This document shows positions 63,469-64,000 of a stretch of DNA of 64,000 nucleotides, in pieces. Made by a program: the position numbers and the translations under genes. Source of the stretch: Olivibacter sitiensis DSM 17696 (GTDB lineage Bacteria > Bacteroidota > Bacteroidia > Sphingobacteriales > Sphingobacteriaceae); contig NZ_ATZA01000002.1 of the NCBI RefSeq assembly GCF_000427965.1, forward strand, positions 124,001-188,000, read 5' to 3'. Positions within the stretch are counted from its first letter, which is position 1; each line of letters opens with the position of its first letter. Below the pieces are notes generated by a model. That model was not told the DNA's origin, searched no databases, and was given only the letters and a program-made list of their open reading frames with translations.

Positions 63469-63500
63469 GTTGCATATATAGCCTAGTTTATCTAAGTTTG
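63469..63500 (+). promoter_or_regulatory. Promoter of the thioredoxin-like lipoprotein gene
   Basis: GTTG (63469-63472), a 20-bp spacer and TAAGTTTG (63493-63500). It fits the same rule as the tRNA-Leu and dapA promoters and predicts a leader of about 45 nt. Confidence 0.5.
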
Positions 63501-63551
63501 ATCCGTCAACGGAACTAAAGGGACAATATTTTTTAATACAGCAAAAAACGA

Positions 63552-64000
63552 ATGAAAAGATATATGTTATTGTTCAACTTAATAGGACTCGCCTTCGCTA
63601 TAGCCTCTTGTGCTGGCAACGGGCAAACCAACGACAGTACCACATCAGATAGTGCACAGCAGGAAACGAACACCGGCTCAGCCCCTTCCGTCTCCATCTC
63701 CGATGTACCCGAGGTAATTCCCGCCTTCACGTTTTTCAAAGCCAATAGCGGTATCAAGTTCACGCAAGATGACCTGGCCAAAAAAGGCAATATCGTGTTG
63801 ATTTTCTTTGACCCTGGCTGTAGCCATTGCCAAGATGAAACGCGCGATATAGGCAAGAACTATCAAAAAGTGAAGACGGCCAATTTCTATTTCATTGCCA
63901 TGCAAGATCCAAGCCTGATGGAAGGTTTTATAAACACCTATGGCGGCGAACTGAAAGGAAAGGACAATGTGACCCTGCTTTATGACAGGAACATGGAATT
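63552..64000 (+). CDS. Thioredoxin-fold lipoprotein, 5' part (runs off window)
   Basis: The first 149 codons of an open frame that continues beyond the window. The protein opens with a lipoprotein signal MKRYMLLFNLIGLAFAIASC (lipobox AIAS-C) and a Ser/Thr-rich linker. The thioredoxin-like domain has VLIFFDPGCSHCQDET, where CSHC is a CxxC redox pair. The pattern is that of TlpA/ResA or DUF5106-like periplasmic thiol reductases. It would be lipid-anchored in the envelope, reducing disulfides in cytochrome or outer-membrane proteins; the partner is unknown. The ATG lies 52 bp after a consensus promoter. Confidence 0.85.
   Translation, partial: MKRYMLLFNLIGLAFAIASCAGNGQTNDSTTSDSAQQETNTGSAPSVSISDVPEVIPAFTFFKANSGIKFTQDDLAKKGNIVLIFFDPGCSHCQDETRDIGKNYQKVKTANFYFIAMQDPSLMEGFINTYGGELKGKDNVTLLYDRNME

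Overview
This window is a 64 kb chromosomal segment of a Bacteroidota bacterium, most likely from the Sphingobacteriaceae/Chitinophagaceae side of the phylum. The evidence is the Bacteroidota-restricted families present (DUF4290, a histone H1-like small protein, a DUF6695-like protein), a MurA with Asp in place of the catalytic Cys, a long-linker FtsZ, weak or absent Shine-Dalgarno sequences, and many promoters of the phylum type (TTTG, about 20 bp, TAnnTTTG). I see no insertion sequence, prophage, integrase, CRISPR array or rRNA. The segment is compact housekeeping DNA with one tRNA gene.

Layout. 1-6017: 3' end of dihydroorotase, an M14 carboxypeptidase lipoprotein, cold-shock protein, peroxiredoxin, a DUF3050 protein and a DUF6695-like protein. 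6030-12824: MBL hydrolase with a small partner, NUDIX hydrolase, UvrD/PcrA helicase, DUF4290 protein, MurA, YceI lipoprotein. 12896-20362: cystathionine beta-synthase, AMP nucleosidase, ClpX, ClpP, trigger factor, tRNA-Leu(UAG), and an Atg22/UMF1-type transporter. 20591-24810: a coiled-coil membrane protein, DUF72, RecO, DUF4180, pentapeptide-repeat protein, diacylglycerol/undecaprenol kinase and a small membrane protein. 25035-37009: IleRS, a DksA-like protein, LspA, SIMPL protein, aconitase, LigA and DapA. 37162-38806: histone H1-like protein and an alpha-oxoamine synthase. 38986-54702: a complete minus-strand dcw cluster (mraZ-rsmH-ftsL-ftsI-murE-mraY-murD-ftsW-murG-murC-ftsQ-ftsA-ftsZ). 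54984-64000: M28 peptidase, then a plus-strand arginine deiminase / CtlX-type citrulline hydrolase / SpeA-like decarboxylase cluster, an M61 peptidase, PurN, and the start of a thioredoxin-fold lipoprotein.

The genes fit together around the envelope and growth. DapA makes the precursor of meso-diaminopimelate, MurE carries the DNPR motif expected for meso-DAP addition, and MurA plus the dcw cluster build and place the wall. LspA processes the several lipoproteins encoded here (M14 peptidase, YceI, thioredoxin-like). Tig, ClpP and ClpX form a proteostasis group.

The most unusual signal is non-coding. Between the divergent M28 peptidase and arginine deiminase genes lies a dyad-symmetric array of about ten 11-bp units (56755-56871), five inverted and five direct, around a 7-bp centre, containing a perfect 17-bp inverted repeat. 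I cannot assign it to a known element. Other notable points are an IleRS whose HIGH signature reads GIHH (the altered motif linked to mupirocin hyper-resistance in type 2 IleRS), MurA Asp121 (predicted fosfomycin insensitivity), a well-formed MraZ repeat box in front of mraZ, paired DnaA-box-like sequences in a nested palindrome between ftsA and ftsZ, and a tRNA-Leu terminator placed immediately before trigger factor. All functional statements come from reading motifs by eye; no database search was run.
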